Below are positions 53,521-64,000 of a stretch of DNA of 64,000 nucleotides, piece after piece. Every line of letters starts with the position of its first letter. The first letter of the stretch is position 1. A model generated the notes under the pieces. The model was not told where the DNA came from, did not search any database, and saw only the letters and a program-made list of their open reading frames with translations. The translations under genes were made by a program, and so were the position numbers. The stretch is from Anodontia alba. Taxonomy: Eukaryota > Mollusca > Bivalvia > Lucinida > Lucinidae. The stretch is from assembly GCA_964016985.1 (NCBI GenBank), contig OZ024827.1:113261953-113325952 (forward strand). Reading direction: 5' to 3'.

Positions 53521-53773
53521 ATTTGAGCCCTGGCACAACATTCTTACAAGATTACATGTGCGACCAGCGAATACTCAGATCTCCACAGTCTGATCAGAAT
53601 CTTCGCATAACACCCTGTGAGTAGTCAATGATCTAAAACGTCTTCAAACGTACAGCAAAGACATGTGCGTCTAGCGAAGACTCAGATCAAATCTGCCAAT
53701 CCGCACAGACTGATCAGAGTCTTTGTTGGGTGCACATCTAATATTGTAGGAAATACTGTGCCCAAGCTCGATT
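53521..53773. mobile_element. Family G MITE, copy 2
   Basis: Ends ATTTGAGCCCTGGCACA and TGTGCCCAAGCTCGATT. Internal GCGAATACTCAGATC / GACTGATCAGAGTC inversions. Confidence 0.65.
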
Positions 53774-53779
53774 ACATAT

Positions 53780-55960
53780 TTTAAACTACTTTTATAAAAA
53801 CAAACAAGTTAATTCAAACTTCGTGTCATTCTAATCAAATCTATAAAATGCCTTGGAATCAATGACTACTCAAAACGAAGGAAATCGAAGACTCTTCATG
53901 TGCCAGCAATGTGGTTTGCGGGGCTCCGTATGCCACTACCCACCCACCCACCAACTTAAGTGGAACTAGATTTTTTAAAATACCAGAATTGATGTCTTTG
54001 ATGGACTGTGATCCGTGAAGTCATTGTATAGACTTCCTATAGGATCACTAGAGGCGGACCCAGAGTGGATTCGTGGGGTACGACAGTTCAGTAGGGTTAC
54101 TGGTTAGACAAGTAAATGTTTGGTGTAGTGAGTAGTTTTTCAAAATCTATCTTCTGATTGGCTAGGTAGGTACAGACACCTGTAAAATGCATCACAGTTG
54201 CATGTTCTCAGTTTGTCATCAGATTTAGAAGAGAATACACATCTCCTTCACTATGTAGATTTTTTATGTTCATCTTGGTTTAGTGATGCTGAATAAGATA
54301 TTATAAGAGGTATGTAGCTGCAGTAGATTTTTGCAGTATGGAAATAAACAGCTGTATTCCTGTAATTATAGATAATTTGAAATCTTTTCTGAAATTTAGA
54401 ATTCGTTTGTAATTCTTGTCATTTTAACATTAACTCACATCACTAGATGCACTTAACATGTTTTTGTAATGCAGCCCAGCAAGATTCTGCATTCATCATG
54501 GTGTGAATGTAAAAGAGATAAATGAGATCAAGCCCATAGCTTGGTAAGTTAAGTAGCATAGTTGTGGGGCTCAAATAAATATATATTTTCAGGCACAATA
54601 TTACAGTGGATCACGGGTCAGCTGTGTAAAGGTATTTTTGAAATATAATTATGTGACTTGAGATAAGCCAGCCAGTATTTTATTTTAATAAGTAGTTTTA
54701 CATAATAACAGGGCTTGTCAATAGTGGTCATCAGTAGTGTTTTACTTGCATTGTCATTTGATTGTCTTATGACAGCCATTTGTAGATAGCTGAACGACAA
54801 TGCAGTGATTTTAATAATCTTTGTTGACCATATAAGGCATTCATTATCCAAATTATCATTTAGCCGGTATATTTGCACATCGTCCGGTTTAACCATACGT
54901 AAAGAACCGTATGTCTTTAGAGTCCATTAAGTACTTTGAACATGGTTGAGTAAATCAGTGATTTACTCTGTAGAATATGTTGAGAGTGCGTGCCATAGCT
55001 GGGGTATTGTCTTGAGACTTTTATTGCGAGCATCGTAGTATCATGTTTGTGAGGTCTACACTGTTGAGCAGTATGTTTGTCCGGCGGTGTTCTTTGTCGG
55101 GTATTAGGCAGAATAATAAAGTCCACGAATATTGCCCAGAATACAGTAGCAGTATTTTGTACATGTATGCAAAAAAAGGTACATGTATTGCAGTATAACA
55201 GATTTAGTTTATTTTGGTAAATGAACTTATTAGTTCATTTCTGTATATTTCAGAACTCATAAAGGGTTCCATATTTATCAACCATCTGTTTGCTGTGTGT
55301 TGTCCATATGTATTATATCCATCATGAGGCATCAATGTAACTTATCTCGTGCTCCGTATTTTAAAATAAACAAGTTACGTTAACTGACGGCATCGTTAGT
55401 TTTGAACAACTGGAACTAGAAGAACAAGAAAATAATCAAACTAGTTAATCATAAACATACAAGGACAGTTTATAAATAACTTAGAGAAATACGAAAGAAA
55501 GCCACCACTCACCCTACAAAACCTAGAATATGATGGCCCAAGCTGGTATTCAACATGCTTTGCTGATCCCAACAAGATGCACAGGATGCACGCAGATTAC
55601 TCTCGCCTTCCTGTCTTGACCATTTGAATATGCTGCTTTGACAATGTATTGGCGATTTGCAGACTACACTCAACAGGGTAGGGAAGTGTGTGGGGACGGT
55701 TGGTTCGGATCGTCGCTATTCGCACATGCCTTATCTTGTGAGAGGTTGCAAACTGGCCTATAGCTTTGCTGTAGTACAAAAACTAATAATCTGAACAGTG
55801 GTCTCAAACTCCTGGTCAAAATGTGGGGTTGTGCATTTTGTCTAGACCCTTCCCCTTTCGCATGTGGCACGAAGATCCAGCTTTGTATGTGCATAAACAG
55901 TCACTTGTCTGGTGGGGAAGGTGCTCTGATTCAGTATTCGATTGGGGTGCCATGATGTTC
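53780..55960. other. Intergenic, no gene recognised
   Basis: Short open frames of 60-92 codons lack known domains or splice context. No repeat ends are seen. Confidence 0.4.
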
Positions 55961-55964
55961 TACT

Positions 55965-56192
55965 AAAAAAAATCAGATACAAAATTCTGATGTTTTTCAT
56001 ATTCCTGCTCAAAACCTAGATTGTGGGCACTCTTAGAACCGTCTTGGCAAGGCGGTTTTAACTAGTACCTACAGTTTAGGTTTTTAGCAAAAAAAATAGA
56101 AAAAAATAATGTATACCCCTGTAAACCCCAGTTTTACTATATAAAAGTGAGGTTTTAGGGAGTCAAAATTATATAGGCATGTTTCCGTGATG
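55965..56192 (+). mobile_element. Family A MITE, copy 11 (5'-truncated)
   Basis: Left inverted end absent. Hairpin (TTGTGGGCACTC..GTCTTGGC..AAGGCGG) and right end (ATAGGCATGTTTCCGTGATG) present. It lies about 160 bp past the carboxypeptidase poly(A) signal. Confidence 0.8.
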
Positions 56193-56352
56193 TGTTAAAG
56201 TGTAAATATGGAGTCGCCCAGGCAAGAGCATAATCACGGAACAGAACCTTTCCAAGGTGTCAAATAAGGTTGAATGACATCGGAAAACAGCATTGTTTTT
56301 TCTGCACATATTTTTGGAAAATCATGAAAAAGGCAAAATAAAACAGATGCAC

Positions 56353-56358
56353 TTTATT
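56353..56358 (-). terminator. Poly(A) signal AATAAA of the carboxypeptidase gene
   Basis: Minus-strand AATAAA, 45 bases downstream of the TGA stop. Confidence 0.6.
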
Positions 56359-56402
56359 CATACTCCATGCCTTATACATTCACAACTTAAAAGCAGCTTT
56401 TT

Positions 56403-56596
56403 TCACCATCCTTCGTGTGCTGCGATAGCTATCGCGAACGCCTTGAGTCCTTCAAAGGTCTCTTCGTTTGTTGGTTTAATGTATCTCTCCGGTAGAACGA
56501 ATCCGTATTGTCCGTTATCCCGGAGCTCAACGGTGTACGAGTATTTTATGCCTGCTCCACCTTTAGCGAAATCGTCTGATCCACCTGCTGCAGCAT
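56403..56596 (-). CDS. Zinc carboxypeptidase (M14 family), last exon
   Basis: The acceptor CATTGTGTTTTTTCAG opens a 194-bp exon (entry phase 1) ending HEGW-TGA. It encodes [39 protein letters not shown] and [18 protein letters not shown]. [FY]-[ST]-x-E-L-R-D-x-G-x-Y-G-F-x-L-P is the carboxypeptidase A/B signature; its Glu is the general base (Glu270 in bovine CPA). The enzyme removes C-terminal residues from peptides and is normally secreted as a digestive proenzyme. The S1' specificity residue is encoded upstream and cannot be read. Earlier exons should lie to the right on the minus strand; I searched by eye and did not find them. Confidence 0.9.
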
Positions 56597-56599
56597 CTG

Positions 56600-57325
56600 A
56601 AAAAACACAATGTAGGTATTTTATTTACTTGTTCTCTCTCTATAACGATTTTGATTTGACCTTTTTTTAATATCTTCATAAAGAGTTAAGAAGCTCAAGA
56701 CTATTTCGTTTTAATCCATTTCTGCTCATCGCGAAACTGATCTTTGCAAATATGGTAGCTACGATGCGATGTCACATGAGTGTCTACTTTATTTAGCTGT
56801 TTAAAATATAATGAAGAATGAGATAGCATCCCTCTCCTTTCTCTTTCTCTAACCGATAACAACAAGCAATTAGAAAAGAAAGTCAGTACAGAGAGAAGGA
56901 TTAATTGTGACGCCACCGTGACGTTGATGTCATCATGTTTCGCCATCATCAACGAGAAACATCCGAAACAAAGTTAAACATGTATTGCTTTCTTTGAAAG
57001 TAAATTAACTTGTGGTCAGCCAATCTGAATATTTTGAGTCACGTTTTAATTATATACTATCGGCAAAAAGTATTGCAACTTTTAATTGTTTAAGTGATTA
57101 ATTAGTAATAAATAAATGTAAGGAACTTTGCTTTATACATTTCGTTACAGTATTCATATCTTAAGAATGAGGCATACGAATTTTTATGTTGTGAGCCGTT
57201 GCTGAAGCTCAGCGAGGTCTGATAAACAAAAGTGGTACCTGCTCAAAACTTACACTTTCGCACCTTTGTTAGCATCTAAGGGCCACAATCACATGCGACA
57301 CTCATTGTTCAATAAACGTAAAAAA
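56600..57325. other. Carboxypeptidase last intron (probable), unassigned
   Basis: No upstream exon recognised on the minus strand. Confidence 0.4.
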
Positions 57326-57329
57326 GATT

Positions 57330-57570
57330 GCTTTTGGAAACAAAGAACACACCACGGATTAGAAAAATGGAGTCTCGGTTTTATTTAGTCTCTTCATAAG
57401 CAGTAATGAAGTTTGCAACAATGCTTACGCCCTCTAGCGTATACCTGAGCTGAACTCCATGTTCAAATATACCACAGTGAGCCCATTGATCCCAAAGGAA
57501 ATAAAATATAATCTGCACTATGGTGATGTACGGCGAGACGTATTACCGCCGCCACACGGCACAATCTCGT
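57330..57570 (+). repeat. Family H dispersed repeat
   Basis: 'TTGCTTTTGGAAACAAAGAA', 'GGAGTCTCGG', 'TCTCTTCATAAG', 'GATCCCAAAGGAAATAAAAT' and 'GCCGCCACACGGCACA' recur in the same order at 59310-59570. Confidence 0.65.
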
Positions 57571-58334
57571 CCATTGTCAGTGTCCGGTCGCTTCTTCCAT
57601 GTGCTGATCATGCTATGCTTTCAGCACATCTTTCTCATTGTAATCCGATTCAAAATGCGTGGTAGGAGATTCCTGCCGAAGTAAGGGCCCGCATAATCGT
57701 GATGTTTGAAAATGGGGCCAGCGCAGAACAAATATTGACATTGTCAGATAAGTCTGAACACTGAGGACCTACCCAGCCGTTTTGAAGGCAGATAAGTTCT
57801 TCTTGATATTGTTTAATCTTTATGATTTTTCGTTTTGTTGTTCCATGCTTTATAGAATGAAATAAATCGAATCAATCGTGGATCAACTACTCGGCTTTGT
57901 CTATCGGAACAATTTCAAAACCGAGTTCGAATCAGCCGCAGTTAACGAGCCATTGGTGTTCGATGCATTAAAGTTTTCAGCTTTAAGTATGCAAAAGTTT
58001 CCCCTGGCACGAGCGTTTAATTACAATATTGACGATTTCTGACTATTCAGAAACTATAATGAAACAGCAGTTACAATTCTTTATCATTACTGTCAAATAT
58101 ATCATTTTCTTTGCATAAGATTTAAATATGCGCACCGAAACTTTGATAAAATGGATGTTTCCACAATTAGCATGACACCTAATGCACGTCATTCTAAAAT
58201 ATTTTTAAATCAATGTATTACCCATCTCTATAAGTCACCTTATTAATCAATAGGATTTACGATAGTAACTAAGCCACGCCAAGGAAAATGTGTCCACGAA
58301 TCATATGCGGACATCACTGGCACAGTCAAAACAG
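57571..58334. other. Unassigned
   Basis: No exon or element ends recognised. Confidence 0.4.
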
Positions 58335-58610
58335 CATTACGAAAACAAGCCTAGTCAAGTATACTGACATTTTTGCCACCAAAAACTGAAATTTTTCTGA
58401 TAAAAATCCTGATGTTTTTCATATTTCTGCTCAAAACGTCGACTGTCGTACTCGTTAGAACCATCTCGGCGAGGCGGTTCTAACGTGTACCCACAATCTT
58501 TGTTTTGAGCAGAAATAAGAAAAATAATGTATACCCCTGTAATCCCCAGTTTGTACTATATAAAAGTGGGGTTTAAGGGGATCAACATTATGTAGGCGTG
58601 TTTTCGTGAT
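58335..58610 (+). mobile_element. Family A MITE, copy 12
   Basis: CATTACGAAAACAAGCC at the left and GTAGGCGTGTTTTCGTGAT at the right. The right end is followed by a TCGTGAT duplication. Confidence 0.85.
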
Positions 58611-59309
58611 TCGTGATGGGGCCTTTCAGTTCTGTTTAAAGAATCTTTGGTCATTGTAGAATTCATCAACAGTCGACAACGGTCCTTATAAGACAACCCA
58701 TGTGTGCAGGATGATTTGACTATGCGCTTTTCTCGTTGTTTTTTTTAAAGACAACTTTTACTACGACTGGGCCTAATCGATTACGTTCTGCAATAACATT
58801 TTATATCATACAACGATCAAGAAGGAAACTCATATATACAGAGATTAAAAAAAAAATAAAAAAATAAAAAATCGAGTTGCATAGCGAAGGCTTCCTACAG
58901 ATGCTCAGCAATCAACAAGCATACCGCAAAGGTGGTCAGAATACGCCTGTTTACCATTTTATAAGGGTACCCCATCTATATAGCTAGACAAAAGTGTACA
59001 ATATGTGGACATTTTACAAATGTACGCTCCTTATGTTGTCATATGTTTACCTAGTTATGGCGTGAAGAAGGATAGACTGGATTAGTCAAAGGGAAGAAAC
59101 TCAGACAATGAGAAAGAGAGGGCAGTCATTTGTAAATGACACACTCTTTTAACCTATTACACATTGCTGTAAAGGTTCATTAAGATATTCCATATGGTTA
59201 CCTAGTTATGGCATACATAAGGATAGTGTGAAAAAAATAATCAAAAAGAAGTAGCACAAAAACTGAGAAAGAGAGAGAGAGAGAGAGCAGTATGCGACAC
59301 ACCACTATA

Positions 59310-59570
59310 AATAAAAGTAAAAAAGGATTGCCTTTGGAAACAAGAACACACAAAATCACGAAAACCGGAGACTCGTTTTGATTGAGTCTCTTCATATGCA
59401 ACACTGTAGTTTGCGAGGCTGCAAACGCCCCCTAGCGCCGGCTTTATTCGATTTTCAAAATAACCAGGACGGGCTCAATGATCCCAAAGGAAATAAAATA
59501 TAACTTGCTCGATGATGATGTACGGGGAGACTTGTTACGGCCGCCACACGGCACAGTTTAATCAAGAACC
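59310..59570 (+). repeat. Family H dispersed repeat nested in the monomer array
   Basis: 'GCCTTTGGAAACAAGAACAC' through 'CCGCCACACGGCACAG'. Matches 57330-57570 and 43640-43930 (reverse). Confidence 0.65.
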
Positions 59571-60502
59571 GCACACATAAGGATAGTGTGAAAAAATAAT
59601 CAAAGGGAAGTAACTCGGGACCTTAAAAAAGGAGAACAATTTTTGTATGTGACACACGGTCTTACCCTCAAAGACCTTGCTATAAAGCTTCGTCAAGATG
59701 TTCAATACGGTTACCTACTTATCATACGTTCTAGGTCAATCAAAACTTTACTCAAAGGGAAGTTACTCAGAAATTGAGAACTGCGAACAAATGTACGCTC
59801 TTTATGTTGCTATATGGTTACCTAACTATGGTGTTTAGAAGGACAGACTGAATAAAGGAAGAAACTCAGACACTGAGAAAGGGAGAGCAATCTTTTTATT
59901 GGCGACACACTATCATAACCTCATACACATTGCTATAAAGTTCATCAAGATATTCCATAGGGATACCTAGCTATGACGGGCATAAGGATAGTGCGAAAAA
60001 AAAAACTAATCAAAGGGAAGTAACTTGGCAACTTCAAAAGGGATAGGTATTTTTTTGTATGTGACACACCTTCTTAAACTCATAGACCTTGCAATAAAGT
60101 TTCATCGGGATATTCCATACGGTTACCTACTTATGGTACGTACTAGTTCAGTCAAGAAATGTAATCAAAGAGAAGTAACTCAGAAACTGAGAAAGGGATA
60201 GCAATCCTGCTTGTACACGATACACCGTCTTAACCTCATACACTTTGCTATTAAGTTTCATTAAGATATTTCATATGGTTACCTAGTTAGGGCACGCACA
60301 ATGATTGTATGACAAAATCTAATCAAAGTAGGTAACTCAGAAAGTAAGAAAGGGAGATCAATCATTTTAGACGTTGAATGCCGTTTTGATCTCATACACA
60401 TTGTTATGAATTTCCATCTAGATATTCCATGCGGTTACCGAGTAATGGTGCACAAGAGAATAGTCTGAAAAAATATAAATGGGAAGTAACTCAGAAACTG
60501 AA

Positions 60503-60713
60503 AAAGATAGAGATTTACGGTTTATATATATGTATATAAGTAATTAAGCTTTTGGTTTAATTTTCTACAATCAAAAGGCTCAGCCACTCACAGCATCAAT
60601 GAAAATAATATGCCTTTATTAACTAAGGCTTACAGTCAGAGCCAGGAAAATGTTGTATTGTAAATTATGTTGTATTTGAAGCAACAAAGATAAAATTTAA
60701 ACCAAAGATAGAG
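60503..60713. mobile_element. 191-bp insertion with 10-bp target duplication
   Basis: AAAGATAGAG occurs exactly at 60503-60512 and 60704-60713, inside what would be one monomer. The insert is AT-rich with no inverted ends or poly-A I can define. The duplication length suggests a retroposon or an unusual DNA element. Confidence 0.65.
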
Positions 60714-61261
60714 CAATCTTTTTTTGTACGCGACACGCAGTCTTGACCTCATACACATTGCTATAAAGTTTTATCAAGGAATTCCATACACTTACCTATA
60801 GTTGGTGCACATTAACCTGTCTTTCTGACCCTCATTTGAATATATTAGTCGGTACTGTCGATTCCACGAAAAGGGTGCATGCTGTACATAAGTTTATAGT
60901 AAATGTTGTTCCGTAAATTTTCCACTTGACATAGGGAATATAGCCAGTTGTATATAAATTCAATTCACAAACGACAGAATCAAAAGTAAGAATTATAAAT
61001 CTTTTGCAGATAGGTGAACAAAAGTTTGAGAAGCGAGGCTGACAGTTGAGTATTCATTTAACAAAACTAGGACATCTGCTTGAATTTTGTATCATGTTTA
61101 AGTGGTTTAAAACTATCGTTTTCGAAGTTGCCTAATTAATCAAAGAACACGCTGGTCTGACCATTTTACTTCTTACAAACAACTTGTGCAAACGATGAAA
61201 TGGATCTTGTTTTAGATTTGTCCATAATACGTTAAAAACTGATAAACTGGGCACGAGTACT

Positions 61262-62045
61262 ACTATCCTCGGAGGATAAGTTGACAGTGACGTCACTGAT
61301 TGTTTATAATGTTATACCAAGTCCATTTTGATAAATAGGTAAACGTTACCCGAATAGCTACCTTCAATAAATATTGTAAGCAGCGGTAAATCCGAAATAG
61401 CCGAGTAGTAGTTTTCCTAGACTACATATCTGGACATTGTGGGTTCGAATCCTAGTGTTTTATTTTATTTATTATTTTTTATTTCATACTGTTTTAAAAA
61501 CTAAATATAAAAGAAAAATATGCTAAGAAAGAAAAAGTATTTTGCAACTGTCGATTATGGAACAGATTTAAATGTTAAAAAAAGACAAGACGTTAATCGG
61601 TAAGCCCAGTTAAACTTATACTTTGAATGAGTTCCAGGAACTGACGATCCGTGTATCTTTGGAGACAAGAATGCTGGAAGCATGTCCTTTGTGTAAAAAT
61701 GTCAACAACGTCATAAAAATGTCCAATATATATTCAAAATAATATACATACACGGGCCATAAGGGACGTAAAAGTCATTAAAAAATAATAAAAAAAAAAA
61801 TAAGGAAAAAAATAAAATAAAATGCTGAGGCACTGTTAGGACTCGTGCACTAAACAGTCATCCAGCGCTCCGCTCTATCAACTGCGGTATTACAAAATGC
61901 TAAACTAAGCATATTTATAGCAATGAGATTGTATACTGCATAAAATTATTTGTATCGTTCTCCCGATAATTCATGCAAAAACCTGCTATACCCAGGTAAA
62001 GCGGCAGCTGCCGTGACGTCACTGTCAAATTATCGTCCGAGCAGT
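61262..62045. mobile_element. ~780-bp foldback element with a tRNA-like head in each arm
   Basis: Outer arms: ACTATCCTCGGAGGATAAG with TTGACAGTGACGTCACTG at the left, and GTGACGTCACTGTCAAATTA with TCGTCCGAGCAGTATAGG at the right. Inside the left arm (61395-61460, plus) are TAGCCGAGTAGT and GGGTTCGAATCCT. Inside the right arm (61820-61890, minus) are GTTGATAGAGCGG and CACGAGTCCTAAC. Both pairs resemble tRNA A and B boxes. The centre is AT-rich. Confidence 0.6.
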
Positions 62046-62049
62046 ATAG

Positions 62050-62730
62050 GTATGATCACCACTAAATAATGAAATTGATGAATACCAATGTACAGATGAA
62101 AGTTTTGGTCAACAAAGGATAAGCAGTTTGGCTGAAGTCTTCAACCACATGTGACTGAAATGCGCTTATTTTATAAATCATACCGCATTTCTTTTCTGCA
62201 GCAAATCTCTGAAGCATTAAAACGAGACAATTGTTAGCACCAATTCGTCTGATTTCTCGATTAGCTGACCGTTACTCTGGAACTAGAGGTCTAATATAAT
62301 CTGCACGTGAAAATGAATTTACCTGAAATGGTTGTGACAGATGTGTGTTGTATCGTTTATATACGCTTTCGAATAAATATAGATACAACTATTCCCTTAA
62401 ATGAGCCGAAGGATGTGATGGCATAGTGGAGGATGAAGATTTACACCCTTCAACATTTCACCGGAGGAATTTGATTACGTAATTACGCCTTGTTTTTCAT
62501 AGATTGCTTAGGTCCGTTAGAAATGGGTTGTCAATAATCTACACGTTGTCAATGGAATAGCTGTTGAATATCATGACTTGGTGTATAACGTGTGCAATAT
62601 ATGAAGTAATTTCGTGACGATGCATGAGCATAAAATTGGTACGGACGGCAACGCATGTTCAGTATGCGAGAATAAGAGTCAGACATAAGTGTAAGCAAGA
62701 AACTCTTATTGCACTACATATTGGGTTCAG
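62050..62730. other. Unassigned
   Basis: No exon recognised, although a pyrimidine tract plus CAG (TTCTTTTCTGCAG, about 62190-62202, plus strand) resembles an acceptor. Confidence 0.35.
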
Positions 62731-62734
62731 TTAG

Positions 62735-62841
62735 CCCAGCTAGCATTCTACGTAAATCTACATCGGGCCGTCATCGGCCCGTCAGCTACCCTGACGGGCC
62801 GATGACGGCCCGATATAGATTTACGTAGAATGCTGACTGGG
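62735..62841. mobile_element. Family B 107-bp hairpin MITE, copy 5
   Basis: CCCAGCTAGCATTCTACG to CGTAGAATGCTGACTGGG, flanked by AG (62733-62734 and 62842-62843). Confidence 0.92.
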
Positions 62842-62924
62842 AGGTTTTATACCATAGGCCATCCTCTTAAGCAGGATGTTTAGCACACCCGTCGTGCATT
62901 TAACAAATCTAAGAACGTCCCACT

Positions 62925-63005
62925 GGCTCAGCTGACAAAGCAATCGCTTCGGGTCGGGAGGTTTTGGGTTTAATCCCTATTCGTGTCATATGATACGACT
63001 GAAAG
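62925..63005 (+). mobile_element. tRNA-like SINE head
   Basis: TGGCTCAGCTGACAAAGC (A-box-like) and GGTTTTGGGTTTAATCCC (B-box-like). Too diverged for a tRNA gene. Confidence 0.4.
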
Positions 63006-63065
63006 TCTGTTGATAATGGCGTTTAAACATATCAAACAAACCAGACTGCGAACTGTGAGAAACTT

Positions 63066-63172
63066 CCCAGTCAGCATTCTACGTAAATCTATATCGGGCC
63101 GTCATCGGCCCGTCAGGGTAGCTGACGGGCCGATGACGGCCCGATGTAGATTTACGTAGAATGCTAGCTGGG
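63066..63172. mobile_element. Family B 107-bp hairpin MITE, copy 6
   Basis: CCCAGTCAGCATTCTACG to CGTAGAATGCTAGCTGGG, flanked by TT (63064-63065 and 63173-63174). It lies only 224 bp from copy 5, in the opposite orientation by its central CTAC/GTAG asymmetry. Confidence 0.92.
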
Positions 63173-63349
63173 TTATCCAGCAAGGCAAGCTGTCTACGTC
63201 ATCTGATCGAGTAAATACGACGTATTCATTCTTAACCAAAGCAAAACTCTTTTCCAATTTATTACTAATAGTTTACCTATTTTGCTATGATTTATTCTGA
63301 TATCCATATTCACGGACCGAGGTCAAAAAGACATCAGCTATGGTTGTGA

Positions 63350-63605
63350 CACGCATAAGAATAGTGTGAGAAAAAAAAAACTTATTGAAGGGCAGTAATG
63401 CAGAAACTAGAAAGGAGAGAGCAACCTTTTGGTACGTGACATATTCTCTTAACCTCCTACACATTGCTATAAAGCTTCATCAAGTTATTCCATACAGTGA
63501 CCTACTTATAGTACGCACAAAGTAAGTCAAAAATATAATCAAAGGGAAGTAACTCAGAAATTGAGGAAGGGAAAACAATCTTTTTTTATACGAGACATAG
63601 CGACT
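63350..63605 (+). repeat. Pearl-like monomers, short fragment
   Basis: Two monomers (CACGCATAAGAATAGTGTGA; AAAGGGAAGTAACTCAGAAA) of the same family as 18715-20690. Confidence 0.7.
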
Positions 63606-63910
63606 AAGGCCTATAAGATAGTAAGTCTGCTCTGTTCTGTTGTCGTACTCTCTCAATAGCAAATGGAACTGCCTGTTTCTAATAATCTCTTGGCACATAC
63701 TTTAGCGAACATCATAGTTAGGTGATCTTAATCTTCAAGAAAGGACTGTTAGTCCTCTAGATCTAGTTGACTTTCTACAATGACTTTCATGAAAATTAGT
63801 ACACATCCAGCCATGGCTTCTTTTGGAATCCAGTCTTTACACCAATAATTTAGGATTGTATGAGGATTGAGGGCGAAGTATGGGTACCTTAGAAGGCTGT
63901 TATGTGTAGT

Positions 63911-63985
63911 TACCAAGCGGACACATGACGTTTATATAACTTCGTATGATGCGACTTTATATGAACGTCATGTGCCTGCTGGCTA
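63911..63985. repeat. Short hairpin with ACATGACGTTTATATAA arms
   Basis: CGGACACATGACGTTTATAT and ATATGAACGTCATGTGCC form inverted arms around TCGTATGATGCGA. Confidence 0.6.
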
Positions 63986-64000
63986 TTATTTCACCACAAC

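Larger units (their letters stand above)
58910..60830 (+). mobile_element. Pearl/Helentron-like non-autonomous element, copy 2
   Basis: Same head as 18715 (GCCTGTTTACCATTTTATAA, GGGTACCCCATCTATATAGC), then about nine monomers with AAAGGGAAGTAACTCAGAAA and CCTCATACACATTGCTATAA. Interrupted by a family H repeat (59310-59570) and by a 191-bp insertion (60513-60703). Confidence 0.7.

Noticed and set aside
56293..56670. 125-codon plus-strand open frame
   Set aside because: It is the antisense shadow of the carboxypeptidase exon, which has the conserved motif, splice site and stop on the minus strand.

Overview
The window is AT-rich, intron-rich eukaryotic DNA packed with repeats. It looks like a mollusc, probably a bivalve: it has monomer-array elements with GACGG-rich tails, an 'AGCTCGCCTG' element typical of bivalve non-coding DNA, and several short-hairpin MITE families. 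The species is not determined. There are no bacterial operons and no CRISPR.

Two host genes are visible, both on the minus strand and both incomplete. (1) Five short exons (21477-21141, 11700-11528, 8151-8058, 4170-4075, 1794-1689) encode a signal peptide, an NRF ('nose resistant to fluoxetine') ectodomain with six cysteines, and a first membrane helix. The acyltransferase-3-like part should lie beyond the left edge. Most of these exons do not stand out as ORFs; they were found by domain motifs, splice sites and mostly matching phases. (2) The last exon of an M14 zinc carboxypeptidase lies at 56596-56403, with its poly(A) signal; its upstream exons were not found.

The largest unit is a Ty3/gypsy retrotransposon on the minus strand (24412-33255). 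It has two 1,289-bp LTRs with only two differences seen, a tRNA-Leu primer site, a 4-bp target duplication, and one intact gag-pol frame of 1,944 codons ending in a C2HC/C2H2 zinc-finger pair. It lies about 2.9 kb upstream of the NRF gene in the same orientation. A decayed L1/Tx1-type LINE ORF2 (48843-45081, minus) and a 5'-truncated jockey/CR1-like fragment (34261-34900, plus) are also present.

The rest is mostly non-autonomous elements. Family A has 12 copies of about 275 bp with terminal inverted repeats and a central palindrome. Family B has six near-palindromes of about 107 bp, five of them flanked by 2-bp duplications. There are pogo-like and piggyBac-like MITEs, two pearl/Helentron-like elements with roughly 150-160 bp monomers, a 450-bp tandem array, an 18-unit 43-bp minisatellite, tRNA-like SINE heads and microsatellites. 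The most unusual structure is a tandem array of about 20 units (2434-4110) in NRF intron 4. Its units resemble the 3' end and splice donor of NRF exon 4, which it abuts.
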